A stretch of DNA of 64,000 bases, taken from NCBI GenBank assembly GCA_019095985.1, contig CM032662.1:17722418-17786417 (forward strand). Reading direction: 5' to 3'. Origin of the DNA: Streblospio benedicti. Its lineage: Eukaryota > Annelida > Polychaeta > Spionida > Spionidae. The position numbers were made by a program, and so were the translations under genes. Positions 1 to 11,784 of this stretch are shown in pieces (position 1 is the stretch's first letter; each line of letters opens with the position of its first letter). The notes below the pieces were generated by a model that saw only the letters and a program-made list of their open reading frames with translations, searched no databases and was not told where the DNA came from.

Positions 1-955
1 ACTTCCAAACCAAACACTCTACTCAACCTATTATCTACATTCTAACTATACATGCATATATTTGTCACTACAAAGAAGTAAAATAACCTGAGGTGAGCTT
101 TCACATGTAAGCAATGCATCTGTGGATATTAACGAGTCATCTTCATTCTATTGTAAAAGCAACACGATACAGGTGCCTGGAAATGGCTTTCTATTTGTAT
201 GTAATTGTATAACAGACACAGTCAAGAGCTTCAATTAGATACTTGGCAATGCACTGTCTTTGACGACTGCAATGGAATAAGTTAGCATTATGTAAGCAGG
301 TGTATTGTATCCAATCATGTCGGATATATACCTAATGACTAAAACTTTAGTGGATCTATTGTATTACATTTAGCAGGAAACTTATAACGTGATCCTCTGC
401 ATCCTTGTACATTAGGTGTGTTCTAGGAATTTCTAAAGGATTAATTGGCTCTAAAATGTCACAACCTTATTTCAAATTAAAAGCTTCTTAAGTTTCTATA
501 TTATACAGGAAATGTAGAAATAAGCCTAAAGGCTACTTTATTTCCCTTATATTATTGTGCACAGCAATTTTCTTGGAAGCCAGGGCCCGAAGACAGTGAG
601 ACTGACTACATTGAGCCATGCAACTTCGGAGTGGGGCATTTGTAAATGCATATTTAGGTAGTCTATCGATGTCTTTCTCATAATAAATTACAAATAAATT
701 GAGCCTAGCTCTAATGTCTACATGTAATGCTGATTTAGTGACTTTTTCAGTTAAGTATACGATGCTATTCTCAAAATGAAAATTTGGATAGTCCATCATG
801 AACCAATCTTTAAAACTGCATGATATCTACACATTACACACAGTAACCATATTTCATTAAATGAAAATATGATGATTCAAAAATGTGTTTAAGATATGTC
901 CTTTACCAATGATTAGAGAGAAAGATTGGCCGTGTATTGAGATACTGTGAAAAAT

Positions 956-1160
956 TTGGGGAGCCCTGTAAATGTTTGGATAGACGTTAACTTGATCCAA
1001 CAACCTCATGATTACCACAGACGTATAGTCAGGCGTGCTACTGTGCCTGCTAGCCATCATACACTCTCTAAAATGTCGTAACTAGAAACCAGTAGTCTAA
1101 TCCTCTTCAGGATCTGGAAAATAGCACCGTTTGGTGGCACCACTGAAGCACGTGTTCTCG
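956..1160 (+). repeat. Diverged direct repeat, copy 1
   Basis: This copy shares ordered blocks with copy 2 about 600 bp downstream: ggggagccctgtaaa, tagtcagg-gtgctact, agtctaatcctcttcagga, and ttggtggcaccactgaa. The blocks are colinear and on the same strand, so it is a duplicated unit or two copies of an unnamed interspersed repeat. Strand given is arbitrary. Confidence 0.75.
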
Positions 1161-1330
1161 AAAGTTCCTAACCTATTATGGTTACCGGTAAGAACACAAG
1201 CTTTGCAAGACCTTCCATACAGACTCCCCCAACTCTTTTCTCGATAACTGGTTTGTCAAGGCTCAAGCCTCTCGATCCCAATCCATCTCAATATATTGAA
1301 CTCTGGGTCTAAACTGTATGGATGGCTATG

Positions 1331-1334
<4 letters not shown>

Positions 1335-1406
<72 letters not shown>
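1335..1406. repeat. (GA)n microsatellite
   Basis: The tract is about 36 uninterrupted GA units. Apparent Arg-Glu-rich reading frames through it are artefacts of the repeat. Confidence 0.98.
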
Positions 1407-1411
<5 letters not shown>

Positions 1412-1568
1412 TGCTATATCCTTCTGTGTTCAAGGGGTCTGGAGGTCTCGAGGTCAGAATGCCCAACAAATCCACATCAAAGTCAGATCACCCTGCATGC
1501 CCACACACCTTACTCAATGGTTTCTAAGAGCATCCGGGTCCATGGCATCCACCAATAGTGAAGTTTTC

Positions 1569-1765
1569 AGGGAGCCCTGTAAAGCATTGGATGGCGGTGG
1601 GCTACAACTCACGACCGCTTCATTTCCCCACAAACCGGTCACATATGTGTAGTCAGGCTTGCTACTAATGACATTAACCACCCTACACGAGAGATAGTCT
1701 AATCCTCTTCAGGACTAGGCATGCGGCCTCCTTGGTGGCACCACTGAACCATGTGTACTATGTTG
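1569..1765 (+). repeat. Diverged direct repeat, copy 2
   Basis: This is the second copy of the unit at 956-1160. The order is agggagccctgtaaa, tagtcaggcttgctact, agtctaatcctcttcagga, ttggtggcaccactgaa. It differs by many substitutions and small indels. The (GA)n tract lies between the copies. Confidence 0.75.
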
Positions 1766-2854
1766 CAGTTAAGGTCCCAAACCGTGGGTCACTTTTCTTA
1801 CAATACCCTCTTTGTTGGATCACACAAACTATAAGTATTCATGGATTTGTAATACTCCTCCTCATCGAAAGTTAAATGGACTATACATAAAGAAGGACAC
1901 GTGTTTACCTTCATCTCAACCTCGCTGTTTAAGACTCCAATAAATTGTACTTGTATCACATGGAGAAAAATATAACCCTAAATTGAATAACCCTTTATTC
2001 AGCAATTGAAGAGTGATATCCTTTCAAAGGTGATTCATGCCTTCCACCTCTCATTTTTGCTAGCTTCAATGCTCTAAATTGTTGAGCCCCATCTATTAAA
2101 CGTGAGCCGTGTCAGTGCCCTGATTGCATCCATTTAGCCCTTGTTAATCAATCGCAAAAGAACAGGCTTAGAGCATGAAGCTTATTCTTTGCAAAGGATC
2201 AGATCGATTTCCCAATGAAGTGGGACTCTTTTCCCGATTGCATAATTATGCCAGGTCTTTCACTGAACTCTTAAGATGCACTTTAAGTGCATTTGCATAG
2301 AGGGCATTTTGAGAGAACTGAATTGGTGAAAAGAGCGTTTGGAATCAATGTTGTAACAAATATATCTATGAAAATAGTAACAACCATTTACCTAATTATC
2401 TTGCTCGTAAAAGCTAATAATCTAATTTTCTCTAGATATATAAAGAGTGATAAATTTGTCAGCCTATTGGGGTTATGGTCATTAGTGTGACCAGTTGTAT
2501 TATATATTAATGTTCATAGATCATTGCAGATAAGTCATTGGGGGTCACAGATGCAATAGATATTTTTTACTTAATCTGTTTGTTGTACATGTATGACATT
2601 TATATCATTATATTATATATATGTTTTACAGTAATGTATTACATAGATGACAAATACAAAGGAATGAAATGTAACTCCCATTTCAAAATAATCTAAAACA
2701 TTCATATGAATACATATATACACATATGGTTACCATGCAATATCCTATACTATGGCAGATCTATGCACCAATCACGCACAGCATGCAGCTAATATAAAAC
2801 ATATCACTTTTCATAATATGCATTATGAAATATTATAACCCAAATAATTCTTAC

Positions 2855-2961
2855 GTCAGGGTCGACATAGCCTTCTCTCATATTATACGTGAGATCATGA
2901 GGTAACTCTTTTACAAACTTCTCCAAGAACTCGGGATATGCCGACATTGCCTCTGATAGAC
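2855..2961 (-). CDS. Elk: ELK channel exon: CNBHD end with intrinsic-ligand strand
   Basis: The exon encodes residues 665-700: (G)-L-S-E-A-M-S-A-Y-P-E-F-L-E-K-F-V-K-E-L, then P-H-D-L-T-Y-N-M-R-E-G-Y-V-D-P-D. It is the C helix and the following beta strand. In zebrafish ELK, the Y and L of Y-N-L fold back into the empty nucleotide pocket as an intrinsic ligand; here the strand is Y-N-M (690-692). The exon ends in phase 0 with donor GTAAGA, so the reading frame continues into tail exons that I could not find below 2855. Reading on into the intron would add a short tail and stop near 2804. Confidence 0.95.
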
Positions 2962-3389
2962 CTGTAATCACAAAAGAAAACAATGAAACACAAAACATTC
3001 ACTTTAAAATAGGAAAATTGGCCTTTCCACGAATGGGGATATTGAAATTTGGAGTAAGTGCCTTGAAAGAGAGGTTAATGCACTTGCAATTTACAGTCAT
3101 TGTGTCATGTGCTAATGTTTTCCCCGGATGCATTATGGTATCATACACGTGAAATTCAAGACAAAAGGAAATGACTTTCTTAATTAAGTTCCGGGGATTA
3201 AATTGGTCATCACGTTTCACAGACAATACCAGGGTAATGGACAAATCATCTTAATTATGTACTTTGTTTTGATTTGTTTGATTAAAAAAATATATAATAC
3301 CTTTATCACTAAAACTACTGATTCACAAAGTTATATGCATAAACATGAAATCTTAAAATGAAAAAAGATATAAAGAGACAGTGACGCAC

Positions 3390-3500
3390 CTTTAATAACG
3401 ATGCACTGTAGGTCGCAGTAGGTGAGCGACTTGACATCGCACGATGACTTCACCACCGAGTCCTGTTGCACCAAGTCAGTGCCAAACAGGTCACCTTTAC
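3390..3500 (-). CDS. Elk: ELK channel exon: CNBHD, middle
   Basis: The 111-nt exon encodes residues 628-665: (G)-K-G-D-L-F-G-T-D-L-V-Q-Q-D, then V-V-K-S-S-C-D-V-K-S-L-T-Y-C-D-L-Q-C-I and V-I-K-(G). G-K-G-D-L and the A-D-V-K-A-L-T-Y-C-D-L-Q-C-I-type block are ELK signatures. It opens with GT completing the Gly split from the previous exon. Donor GTGCGT, phase 1. The intron before it is only 155 bp. Confidence 0.96.
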
Positions 3501-3655
3501 CTGCAACAGTCAAACAACACTTACCTAATATGTCCCTACCACTAAAAATACTTTGATTTTTCATACTTTTACATAACCTGTATGTTTTACAATATGCTGA
3601 GTATAATCTACATGTTTTACAATGTGCCGTCTAAAAACAGTGATATTCCTCCTAC

Positions 3656-3809
3656 CCAATATGGCGACCACTTGGCCTTCCTTCAGTATCTCCAGTGAGC
3701 CATTGCACACAAAGTAAATGTAGTGGATGGCGTCGCACTTGTGTACCACATACTCTCCTGGAGCGCAGAACATGGACTTGATTTGCATTGCAATGGACTT
3801 CATACAACC
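3656..3809 (-). CDS. Elk: ELK channel exon: CNBHD, first part
   Basis: The exon encodes residues 577-628: G-C-M-K-S-I-A-M-Q-I-K-S-M-F-C-A-P-G-E-Y, then V-V-H-K-C-D-A-I-H-Y-I-Y-F-V-C-N-G-S-L-E and V-V-A-I-L-G. This is the start of the beta-roll of the cyclic-nucleotide-binding homology domain, which in KCNH channels does not bind cAMP but an intrinsic C-terminal strand. Odd point: the usually conserved Gly of the G-D turn (Q-G-D-A in KCNH8) is Cys here (TGC). Donor GTAGGA, phase 1. The upstream intron is 187 bp. Confidence 0.96.
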
Positions 3810-3996
3810 CTGAATACAAACAAACATTGCATGAGATGTGGCCAAATGGGTTCTTTATAATTTAAACATATGAAGTCTTTGCAATATGATTTATGATTAC
3901 CATAGGCTTTGTTATATATTCAAGCTCAAGCATGGACTAATTTCGTACACCATTCCAGTGTAAATCATAAATAAACACCTGCTAGTTGGAATTTAC

Positions 3997-4092
3997 CTGT
4001 GATGCCTCTTCAAATATAGGGAGAGAGAGTATCTCCTTGTGTAAATGCATGGCGATATCACCTTGAAGTTCTTCTGGAAAGTCATTCATCAC
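3997..4092 (-). CDS. Elk: ELK channel exon: second half of C-linker
   Basis: This 96-nt exon encodes residues 545-576: V-M-N-D-F-P-E-E-L-Q-G-D-I-A-M-H-L, then H-K-E-I-L-S-L-P-I-F-E-E-A-S-Q. It matches the vertebrate ELK stretch [24 protein letters not shown]. Phase 0 at both ends, acceptor gcgttcag, donor GTAAAT. It is symmetric, but skipping would delete C-linker helices, so it is expected to be constitutive. Confidence 0.95.
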
Positions 4093-5522
4093 CTGAACGC
4101 AAGACATTAATATGCATCAATTTTGTAAATTACAATTTTTAAAGTTAATATCAGTTCTAAACCAGGTAAAGATATGAATTTAGAAGAAGCAGAAAATAAT
4201 ACAAAAGACCAGCTGTTTTATTTCTAATACGAGTGACTAACTAGTAAATCCTTGCTCAAAAGGTCTCATCACAATGAATACAAATAAAAAAAAAACATGG
4301 TAAGTAATACAACTCATGTATCACATATGGGGCATACGATATGCCTACATTGTTGACATTCATTGCCACAAGAAATCCAAGACAACTTCCATAAATGATA
4401 AGAGCATTCATTTGAAATGTCAGCAAATGGCAAAGGTTTATTGTGCACAGCCTTTCTTCCTTTCTGAAATATGATCATGGAGCAAGGAAATGTAGTCCTA
4501 TGTCATGATATATTATTTGCATTGTGTTAACTCAAAATATCTATAATTATAGTTTCTACATACTTACATACATGAAAGAGGCTGTGAATAATAATATATT
4601 GTGAGGTCTTGATAGCTAATAAACAATATACAATAGTACATCATGTTCAAATCAAACACAGATTGGTTTCAGTGAGTTGGTCAGTTGTGTTTGACAGCAT
4701 AACATCAAAACACCAAAGCATAGGCACACCCATGTCTAATTTGTAGGTTCTTATGAGGTCTAGTGTAAGACAAAAATTGACATTCGTTCTGTTCTGCTTT
4801 CGTCTTTTTTCAATATCTCTTTTCCCACCAGAGCAGGGAGCCCACCTTGAACTTTAGCTCATCACAACAGCATAGGAATCCCCCTTCGTCCTTCACAGCC
4901 ATTAACTACTAATAGGGTACTTAGCTAACAGAATGGCATTATGACTAATATTATAACCTGGAAGTCTATAGCGTGGATTAATGCTGTTATCCTAGAAATA
5001 GTGGCACAAGGTCTGTTGCTACATATAGATCAACCTAAATTAGCATGGCCGTTATGCTCCATTGTTTGTAAAATGTAAGTTATTAATCTGTTATTAGGAA
5101 CATTATAATATATACCAGAAATATTGGTGGTGGAGCAAACACATAGAATAATTTAGTAGACTTAGGAATCTAGTGTGTCAGTAAAACTAATTTTGGTTAA
5201 TATAAACATGGCAAATGGTTCTGTCATGTTATCAATGAAAATTAAGATGTTTAAATACACTGGCTTTCCAGGGTTGAATTGTAAAATTAATTTATTACGC
5301 GGCATGCAGACTGTACCCTATATATGCTTTGGAATGTCATGCTATTGCAAAAATGTGAATATCTATATTAGTAACGCAGATCTCTAAAATATATGGTTTC
5401 ACAGCTAAGTCTTTTATCTGCGAGATAATTTGCGAATGTCTCGAGGGTATCAACAGTGCTGCTGACCACCTATTATGGGAAACCATCGGCTCCAGTTACA
5501 TGATAAAACCTGTGATATTCAC
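4093..5522 (-). other. 1.4 kb intron
   Basis: The intron lies between the two C-linker exons. It is AT-rich, with a poly-A patch near 4286-4296 and no exon, RNA or transposon signal that I can support. Confidence 0.7.
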
Positions 5523-5722
5523 CTCATGAATGTCTATTCCACTGTTGAGCGACCACGTTGTCTGAAAGTACTCCTGCATGCGCTGCTTGAGAGGCTTGGG
5601 GATATGGTGCGCTCTGAAGAAGTCTTTCAGATCTCTGGTCTTGGAGTGGTAGATGGCCCTCCTGGCGTACATGCGCTGGATGATGGCTGTCACATTACCG
5701 AACACCAGAGCATGCATCAAGG
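5523..5722 (-). CDS. Elk: ELK channel exon: S6 and C-linker
   Basis: The exon encodes residues 478-544: [19 protein letters not shown] finishes S6 and the gate. The C-linker follows: [17 protein letters not shown], then [20 protein letters not shown] and I-H-E. Q-R-M-x-E-Y-F-Q-x-T-W is diagnostic of the KCNH C-linker. It is separated from the pore exon by only 176 bp. Acceptor cctcttacag, donor GTGAAT. Length 200 nt, ends in phase 0. Confidence 0.97.
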
Positions 5723-5898
5723 CTGTAAGAGGAGACATAAAACTATACTTGGTAAAACACCCAAAACTAGGCAAATGTCCAATAGCATTGAACGTGTGCA
5801 TACAGCTTTTTAAGTAGTATGAATGAGCATGTAGATATTGTTTTGATTTGACGAAGGATACAAAATCATATTGTTCAATGTAGATAAAACTCACTTAC

Positions 5899-6087
5899 CG
5901 CCAATGAGCATGGCAATGATGGAGAAGATCTTCTCGGCATCTGTGTTGGCCGACACGTTCCCAAAACCAACCGATGTCAGTGAGGTGCACGTGAAGTAGA
6001 GCGCTGACACGTACGCGGAGTACATGAACGATGCTGTCTTGTTGAAGATGGGCTGCTCCAGCCTCTCAGACAGCTGATACAGCCAGC
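5899..6087 (-). CDS. Elk: ELK channel exon: turret, pore helix, selectivity filter, S6 start
   Basis: The exon encodes residues 415-478: (G)[14 protein letters not shown], a turret sequon N-K-T (430-432), then [20 protein letters not shown] with the GFG filter at 453-458, [11 protein letters not shown], and the first part of S6 (M-L-I-G). GFG instead of GYG is typical of ERG and ELK. Acceptor ctccccag, donor GTAAGT. The turret is a few residues shorter than in human KCNH8. Length 189 nt, phases 1 to 1. A minisatellite lies immediately upstream in the intron. Confidence 0.98.
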
Positions 6088-6126
6088 CTGGGGAGCATGA
6101 AGACAACACGTTACACGGTGCATGCA

Positions 6127-6311
6127 GTGGTCTGTGGTTCTAGTACACACGTGGTTCGGTTCTATTACACAGGTGGTCTAGTTCTAGTACACACGTGGTC
6201 CGGTTCTAGTACACAGGTGGTTTGAGAGAAAATTGGGCCCTAGCACCCAAGTGACATTGTATAAATGCAGGTGGTACAATTACGCAAGTGGTTCGATTAC
6301 AGAGGTGGTCA
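6127..6311. repeat. 22-bp minisatellite with 44-bp dimeric order
   Basis: Four units of about 22-24 bp (6127, 6151, 6173, 6195), each built on gtggt...ttctagtacaca, alternate between ending cac and cag, so the real period is a dimer. Shortened 17-bp derivatives follow at 6271 and 6288. It sits within about 40-220 nt upstream of the 3' splice site of the pore exon (on the minus strand). The alternation makes the junctions alternately CACGTG and CAGGTG. Confidence 0.85.
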
Positions 6312-9300
6312 CCTTGTTTGGGTGAAAACGATAGCATAGAACTACATGTAGTAGGCATCATGCATGAAATACACGTGAATCAATCAGGAGTGTGAAGTAC
6401 ACCCCCCCAAACCCACCCACCCACAGAGCCCTTACACAGTCTCATGTCGCATTTTATTAATCACGTGAAGACAGCCGCCACCTGGTGCCATATTAGGTGA
6501 CGACAGAAAGCATCACTGACTATGGCACCCAACTGACTAATTGACTATACTGATCAAAACAGAAATATACAAACTTCTAATTTAGATTTCATACTAGAAT
6601 AAGGATTTTCATACCACTGTCTAACTACTACAGTGGTTAGCCATTAATCGATATATTTAGCGATCCGTAATTTTTTTTGCCAAAATACATATTATATCAT
6701 GGGCGTATTTTATTGAAAAACACTTATATTTCTTTTCAATCAAGGCACACAATGAAAGATTTAACCCGCAATCCCGCCTCTTCAAAATATATGGGTTTAC
6801 ATAACAGAAATGCTATAAAAGAAAGTATAATAATCTTCCAAGAATGCAAATGTAACAGGGATAATCCCTGATATAGTAACGGAGATATGTAGAATGAACC
6901 ATCTCATACGAGATAATGCCTCCTTTGTAAGTTCATATCCATATAAATTGAATGGCGCATCACGTTGCCGTATCGATGTCAGTGTGCCGCCGTCTTGTAG
7001 ACGTCTTCCTGGACGTTTATCAAGGGGCGATGGTGATCACTTTCATGGCTTTTCGTCGCTCACATTCATTGGAGTGTTATGCATTTTGGTAAAAACAGGC
7101 CACTGTGCAACATGAACTTAGTCGAAGATCACATCTGTGTAGGGTACACCTGTCAATAGGACGAGGTTGTGTGAGTTCTAGCGTATCAAATCTCACTAAC
7201 GGTATCACCGGTCCTTATTTTAATATGCTCAATCGACGGCGGCATAACCATAGAAAATAAATAAAACTAAAAATAAAAAGAGGCACTGCATTTTCAAGAG
7301 TTGTTCTTTTACTAACAGCATTGCATTATTGTTCTTATATATATATTTGAACGCCATTTATATATTTACGTTGACTTGTGCATTTGGCTATTTGCTCAGT
7401 GAAGTTGCCTATACTATGAGATATGGTGCAAGTGAAACGAGAACTTTATGTAGTAATAGATAAAAGTTTATGAAGAGAAGTGATATAATATGAAGGATGT
7501 ACAGTCTGTATTACATGTTTTTTCTATCTTGAAGTGGAATGTAGTTTGAATAATAAACATATGGTATCATGTCATAAGCAGAGAATAACGTAACATAATT
7601 TAATTACACACTGTAATCGTTATCTTTTCAGTTAGAAATAAAACTACTTATAACAACTACATGTATAATGAGACTCTGGAAAATGCACGGAATAGAAATG
7701 GCCTAAAAACTGACAAGACAGTTGCCAGCTTTAGACCATCACCTTGAAAAGTCTCTAACTAGATGAAAGGATAGACCTGTCATGAATCTAATTTGTCGGA
7801 TTGGTCTTATTCCGATTACTTTCACATGCAAAACCAGTAGGGTGTGTTGATAATGACACTAAGAACATCTTGTCGTGCGCATGATATAGCTAATATGATT
7901 ACACTATTACATAATGTCATCATCACCATGATGGGTAAATCTTGATGATTTAATTGGATAGAAGAACGGGATATTTTACAATATAACTATGCACACCATG
8001 TTGAAATGCTTAATATGATTTAAAATAAGTTGTTGAGCGTGCTCTAAGGAAGTAGCAGCGTGTCTCCAAACTAGTGCAGAACGGTCACACATCATGACTC
8101 GTAGTAAGCAAAAATGATCAACATGGCTTTAAGGTGTGGAAAGAAGGTAGGGGTGGCGGTGGGGGTGAGGGCACAGGGCGCCCATTAGATATTCAAGGAA
8201 AGTCCTCCTCTCAATTTATTCACACCGGTAAACGACAAAAAGTGCAAGTGAACCCTCGGCAAGCAGAGCAGGAAATGAAAGCTTTAAAAATGCAACACTC
8301 TTAGAATGTTAGAAGATTATACTGTGATACGATGTAAATGTGGTCGTCAGCCTCTCAATACAGGCCTACCTTGGATATTCTGACATTTTTGTGTAAGTGT
8401 ACATTCCATGAAAGGTTCTTAATGATGTTTCTTAAAAGAAATTGCATTTTACTGCCCATCGGATGATACTGCATGGCAAAGTTAACTGTTTCATAAAGTG
8501 CCACACTTTAATTAGGCTAAGTTGGGTAGAACACGGTCTGTCATGTCCATGGCACAATAATCTATAGTTTTCCCTTTTATTATGACGAATGCTAAAGAAA
8601 CTGAGAGATAACTCTATATAGAAAGCTAGGCCACACGGTCGTATCAGGAGACGATAGCGGATCTTCTAGAGGTGGGCCCCCACAGGTCCAAACGTGTGTG
8701 ACTGACCTGAAGCAGAGTCAACACGATTAGAAAAAATAAGCCGCAAGTGGGGGCCATTTTGCCGGAATCCCACACGGCATATGTTAAAACACTACCTCTC
8801 TAGAGACAGACGTTCAGCTGGATTCATTTGGATCTGTTTATCTTGACTCTTTTAAAAACTGTAAAATCAACTTTGTGTTTGCACGAATTCAGTAAACATT
8901 AGATCTCGATTCTACCGTGAAAGCGCTTGTGGACGGAGATGTGGTTTTACATAGACATTTTTAGGTGACATAGGTGAAATGTGTTATACCTGGGCCAGTT
9001 ATTCATAGATAATGTTTGTGCAGTTTGCTCGGGAGTTCATACAAATCTCTGTAAATTAAGGTAATCTCTTGCAAATACCACAGACCATCTTGTCTGATAC
9101 AATCAATATGATGACCCGATGACACACTTACGAACCGTCTGCCCGGGAATTGGTAATTTATGGTCACTTATCTCTCTAAGTAAGTCTTCTTGAGCGCTAA
9201 ATTAGTGAGGATGGATTCACCAGCCTCGCCCCAGGCAGTGACCTGGTTATTGGAGACACAACTTTTACTGTTTCAAGAGGAACAAATTTGAACAATCACA

Positions 9301-10176
9301 TTAACGCTGACTTTTTGAAGAGTAACAATATTGCAGCTGTGGTCGTTTTGAGAGGTCATTGAACTGCAATTCTTTTTTTCTCAATTCATAATGGTTTGCC
9401 ATAAAATGTGAATTCTATAAATAACAGTAATGTTTTGTACACTATTTCATAAATCAGGAGTACAGTTGGAAGCTATAGGCACATGTATCTAAGATTAGCT
9501 TTTATGTGATGTTCGTTTTGAGAACACATGAAACACATTATCAGATTTGGCACCTGTTAACTCAAATGCAGCCTAGATTCCAAACAACTCGTTATTCAAT
9601 CAACAAATCTGTACCAAAGGAAACAAAAGCCAATGAATGAAACCTATACAATGTTTCAATACTGAGAGAAAAAGACCAGGAAACTGTGTAAGTGAACAAC
9701 AAGTCATTGCCCCAAGACCTAATAATACCACACCTCTTTCGAAATTACTATCTAGGAATAGTTTGCCCTATCCCACCCTTTAGAATTGCAGGGTTAACAC
9801 AGCGATGATTATGCCTCTTTACTTTTATTCTTGTTTTGCTGAACGCACCAAATATGCGTTTTATCCGCCCATAATCATCGCGTTGGTTAGGTTTCTATTT
9901 CTCTACATGTTTTTTTTTACACGGCATTTATGAGCAGAGAACCATTATCATATTAGCATTCGAGACCTACATTGCACGGGCTAATAAACTGGCTTAGGTC
10001 ATTACCAGCTAATCATTACCACAACTCCCCGGTGGTAATGCCCTATGAATAATGAACCATTACTTAAACGATTTTTTTTGCAACCCAATTTAAATGGAAA
10101 ATTGATAAACTACTTGAAAGGACAAAGCACCAGCTCCCAATCTAAGACATGCAAAATTGATTAAACTCTGACTTAA

Positions 10177-10325
10177 CAAAAAACAACACCGATGCAATTT
10201 AATATAGATCCTTAAATTGATGTAGCATTTTTTTTTCCTATTCCAAATAACTAGATGCAATGACAGATTAAACACAACATCAAACAAAAAACAACACCGA
10301 TGCAATTTAAGGGGGGGGGGGGGGG
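10177..10325. repeat. 27-bp direct duplication with 15-G run
   Basis: An acaaaaaacaacaccgatg-caattta block occurs at about 10178-10203 and again at about 10284-10309. The second copy runs directly into 15 consecutive G (10311-10325) and a short C-rich inverted segment (cgccccctacgccccctagg). The origin is unknown; it may be the edge of an unclassified element. Confidence 0.7.
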
Positions 10326-11637
10326 CGCCCCCTACGCCCCCTAGGACCCTAATTGCCAGGCCTGGCCTCAGATTTATACGATCACACATGTGGTCCATCG
10401 AATCCATCATTTCAAGGATAATAATCAATATAATCAAGTGTATTCGTCCGTGGAGGAAACAGCAGGTTAAAACTTCACTTTGCACACCAATGCATTGTTT
10501 CTATCGAGAAATTAAACATGGCTGTAAAGTACAGTACGTGATCAGACGAATTTACATCCACATCGCACTAGCAGATCCAGGTTAGTTGGATAGAGGGGGA
10601 GGGGTTTGCACAACCATTGTATTGGTTTCGTACGTGTACGGATCGTGGACATGCCAAGATCCTATGGCAATGAGAGGTATTGGGAGGGGGCATACCCTTT
10701 GAACCCACAGCCTTCTCATCACTAATCCAACTCTCTTGCCCACAAGAGGCACATTAAATCTACACTAAATCTGTTGCATATTCGGCGCGTTCATTACATG
10801 TGTCTGCTCCTTCTTAATTACATCCAAAATTGAGTACATGATTTACATATAACCGCAGTGCACATACCTTATACCAAAAGCTGAATGCATATTTATAGAT
10901 AAATTACATATAGAATATTGCACACAATGTACACTGATGCCACTATAGTGTTCCGCATCGCTTCCATGACGTCTCATCAACACATCAAACATTCATACAG
11001 TGTGTACCAAGTGTCCAATCTGGCCTCCGTCATATAGATTCGAAATGATTTAATGCCTCATATTTCGCATAACAATCCCGCCTCATTTCGCCTCTATCTC
11101 ATCATCTGCCGTCTAATATATAGACCACAGGCTGCTAAAAATAAGTGCTCTCAATGTTCGTGATTTTCATCAATGTATCTTGATTGATAGTAAAACGTGC
11201 ACTCAGAATTTCATGGCCTCGGATTTTCTCTCAGATGAGGTTTTCTCTTCTCAAAACATTGCGTCTGGCAATGAGCTTAATGGAATTGTTTTTACTTTAG
11301 TAGAGACTAATGTGTATAATAATGCATTACATTTTGATGTGTATGATAACTACATTATATATGTATTTTCCAGTGCTCATAACTACATTGTCAATATTTT
11401 CTGCTGTATCTCTTTCTCTTCATTGTTGGAACATGTTTAAAGTATCTTTTGTTTTTCTTGGATCGAATGTTTGCCATGGATAGTAATGGATTCTTTAGTG
11501 TGAATAACAAGGAGTAAATATAACCAGTATAATCAAACATAGTAGCACTTGTAATATGTGGTTCATGCATATCCAAGTGAAAACGACACACCCCAGTCAC
11601 TGGTAGCGTTTACCAAATTTGGCACAATGTTCATTCC

Positions 11638-11784
11638 CACGTGTGATTCGGGTGATGGCCCTAAAATCAATGTCGCCACGTGATCAGTCACGTGACAAAA
11701 AGTGACAGCTCATTTTCCGATCCATAGTATTAGCAGCCAATTAGAGATGAAAGAGGCTGCCGCAAAGACCCTGTTCGTCACGTG
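11638..11784. promoter_or_regulatory. Cluster of four CACGTG E-boxes
   Basis: CACGTG occurs at 11638, 11677, 11689 and 11779. The third is inside GTCACGTGAC (11687-11696), the perfect 10-bp palindrome known as the CLEAR/TFEB-MITF consensus. The second and third are spaced 12 bp centre to centre. It lies in the intron between the S5 and pore exons. That it is an enhancer is inference from motif density alone. Confidence 0.4.

Larger units (their letters stand above)
1..2854 (-). other. 3' intron sequence of the ELK gene
   Basis: After the last recognised exon the donor points to further tail exons, but I recognise no ELK tail sequence here. The segment holds the (GA)n tract and a pair of diverged direct repeats. 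Open frames in it are short and have no recognisable product. Confidence 0.6.

Noticed and set aside
1296-1652. Open frames rich in Arg-Glu over the GA repeat
   Set aside because: They exist only because the dinucleotide repeat has no stops in these frames; no conserved sequence outside the repeat.
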